Shown: one piece after another, positions 63,015 to 64,000 of the stretch
Layout of the letters: each line of letters opens with the position of its first letter
Position numbering within the stretch: the stretch's first letter is position 1
Assembly: GCA_017642885.1 (NCBI GenBank)
Contig: JAEPOM010000006.1
Span: forward strand, 62,001 to 126,000
DNA: 64,000 nt
Reading direction: 5' to 3'
DNA from: Henriciella sp.
GTDB lineage: Bacteria; Pseudomonadota; Alphaproteobacteria; Caulobacterales; Hyphomonadaceae
Program-made: the position numbers and the translations under genes
Notes under the pieces: generated by a model
The model's input: only the letters and a program-made list of their open reading frames with translations
Database searches by the model: none
Told to the model about the DNA's origin: nothing

Positions 63015-64000
63015 CTGTGAACTCCATTGCGCGATCAAGATCGGCGATAACATCGATATCGACAGCGGACTGAGGTGCCAAGTCTACGGTACGATTTCCG
63101 TGTTCCAGCGAAAGGAACACCGCTTTCGCGCCGCGATCGCCGGAGAGCGCCTCGAGCGCTTCGAAATGCTGGCGTTTGAACAAAGCGGGCGGCGACAAGA
63201 CACCGGCGCTATTGGACATCACGCTCGACACTCCCGGGATATCTGCGCAAACACGAAGCGCTTCGATATGCGACGGTTCAACACACGGCATGTCTGCAAG
63301 GACGACAATCACCTGGTCGAACGAGGACAAATCTTTGAGCGCTTGAATGCCCAGGCGTAGCGTAGTCGACTGCCCTAGATCGGCTTTAGGGTTTTCGATG
63401 ACCTGCCACCCGGTTCGCTCCAAGACGCTTTTTCGCCTCGGGGCATTTGTAGGGACCGCGGCTAGTTTCGTCAGGTTTGGATCGTCAGGAATGTTCGTTG
63501 CTGCGCGTTCAAGGATCGAACGCCCAGACAGCTCTGCTAACAATTTGTCTCCGCTCTCAAACCGACTGGATGCACCCGCAGCCAACATGAGAATGGCCGT
63601 GTGTGGCCGACGGCTAGTGGACTTCGCCGGAAAGAACCCGACAATCTCAGCCATCACGGACAAAGCGAGCATGGACGCATTCCGAAGCGAGGGCACCAGC
63701 CCAATAGGACCTTTTACCCGCGCGATCTCGGCATCTTCGCAACCGGCGTCTTTCAGAGCCGCACACCGCACCGAATGAGTCCTGGCGCTGCCGACGGCTC
63801 CTACATAGAATGCAGGACCGAACAGCGCCTGACGCAAGAGCGGGATCTCCCAATCTTGATCGTGAAATAACAGGACGAAGGCGGTCCAGGCGTCGTCCGA
63901 GTTTGCCGACAGGTCCGACGGCGCCCGAAGTTGCTCGATAGAGGAAAAACCTGCTGCGTGGGCTGTCGCAATATCTTCTTCATCGACGAGTTGAAGATGC
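63007..64000 (-). CDS. XdhC-like / MobA-like NTP-transferase fusion, 5' end beyond window
   Basis: This frame is open to the window edge, so the N-terminus is missing. The visible first part, about 115 residues, matches the C-terminal XdhC Rossmann domain ([38 protein letters not shown]). A linker joins a MobA-like nucleotidyltransferase domain beginning [34 protein letters not shown] and including [16 protein letters not shown]. XdhC proteins protect and sulfurate Moco for xanthine-dehydrogenase-family enzymes, and MobA-like domains build the cytidylyl form (MCD). The fusion, together with moaADE, serves the hydroxylase downstream. Confidence 0.85.
   Translation of the reverse strand, partial: HLQLVDEEDIATAHAAGFSSIEQLRAPSDLSANSDDAWTAFVLLFHDQDWEIPLLRQALFGPAFYVGAVGSARTHSVRCAALKDAGCEDAEIARVKGPIGLVPSLRNASMLALSVMAEIVGFFPAKSTSRRPHTAILMLAAGASSRFESGDKLLAELSGRSILERAATNIPDDPNLTKLAAVPTNAPRRKSVLERTGWQVIENPKADLGQSTTLRLGIQALKDLSSFDQVIVVLADMPCVEPSHIEALRVCADIPGVSSVMSNSAGVLSPPALFKRQHFEALEALSGDRGAKAVFLSLEHGNRTVDLAPQSAVDIDVIADLDRAMEFTDA

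Noticed and set aside
1-64000. tRNA, rRNA, CRISPR, insertion sequence or prophage
   Set aside because: The spacers are short. I saw no cloverleaf, no repeat-spacer array, no transposase and no phage structural gene. A tRNAscan or ISfinder search would be decisive but could not be run.

Overview
The window is a chromosomal segment from an alphaproteobacterium. The best fit is the Caulobacterales/Hyphomonadaceae-Maricaulales neighbourhood. Clues are an HdaA-type DnaA inactivator beside ppk and ppx, TrmFO, a plant-type glutamate-cysteine ligase, an AspRS with the histidine typical of non-discriminating enzymes, two large TonB-dependent receptors, and a full lptF/lptG-topA-rnr housekeeping backbone. 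No rRNA, tRNA, insertion sequence, phage gene or CRISPR array was found. Genes are packed tightly, many with 4-base ATGA overlaps. Placement below family level is inference.

Layout. 1-2601: rnr (partial) and a GNAT acetyltransferase. 2602-6593: an accessory island between rnr and topA. It holds a LuxR-type regulator, two small exported cysteine-containing proteins transcribed divergently, and an orphan secretin. A lux-box-like palindrome sits between the divergent pair. 6603-13487: topA, lptG, lptF, then pepA-holC on the other strand. 13484-16571: GST, a small membrane protein, ndk, purMN. 16676-23194: a DUF2066-like exported protein, hdaA, ppk, ppx, and rnd on the opposite strand. 23255-30180: a HerA-like ATPase, aspS, and a serS-membrane protein-surE-pcm run.

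30185-36249: a Kazal-domain lipoprotein, an SDR and a VOC protein, then an apparent nucleoside uptake operon (nupC, TonB receptor, GST). 36241-48056: NAD(P)HX dehydratase, trmFO, pmbA, an inositol-phosphatase fused to DUF4170, an MsbA-like ABC exporter, a DsbA/DUF2237/desaturase run, ubiA, rsmE and gshA. 48161-54385: an exported protein, a SAM methyltransferase, a TPR-2OG-Fe(II) oxygenase and a 970-residue TonB receptor.

54793-64000: one minus-strand molybdenum/sulfur cluster. It starts with Moco biosynthesis (XdhC-MobA fusion, moaA, moaD, moaE). It continues with a two-subunit molybdenum hydroxylase (2Fe-2S subunit plus Tat-lipoprotein large subunit), a monoheme lipoprotein cytochrome, an FccB-type sulfide dehydrogenase flavoprotein, and soxX, soxY, soxZ, soxA. 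SoxB and SoxCD are absent from the window. SoxY lacks the canonical GGCGG carrier tail. SoxA, SoxX, the cytochrome and the molybdoenzyme all carry lipobox-like cysteines. This suggests a membrane-tethered, non-canonical periplasmic sulfur-oxidation module, and it is the most interesting system here together with the LuxR/secretin island.
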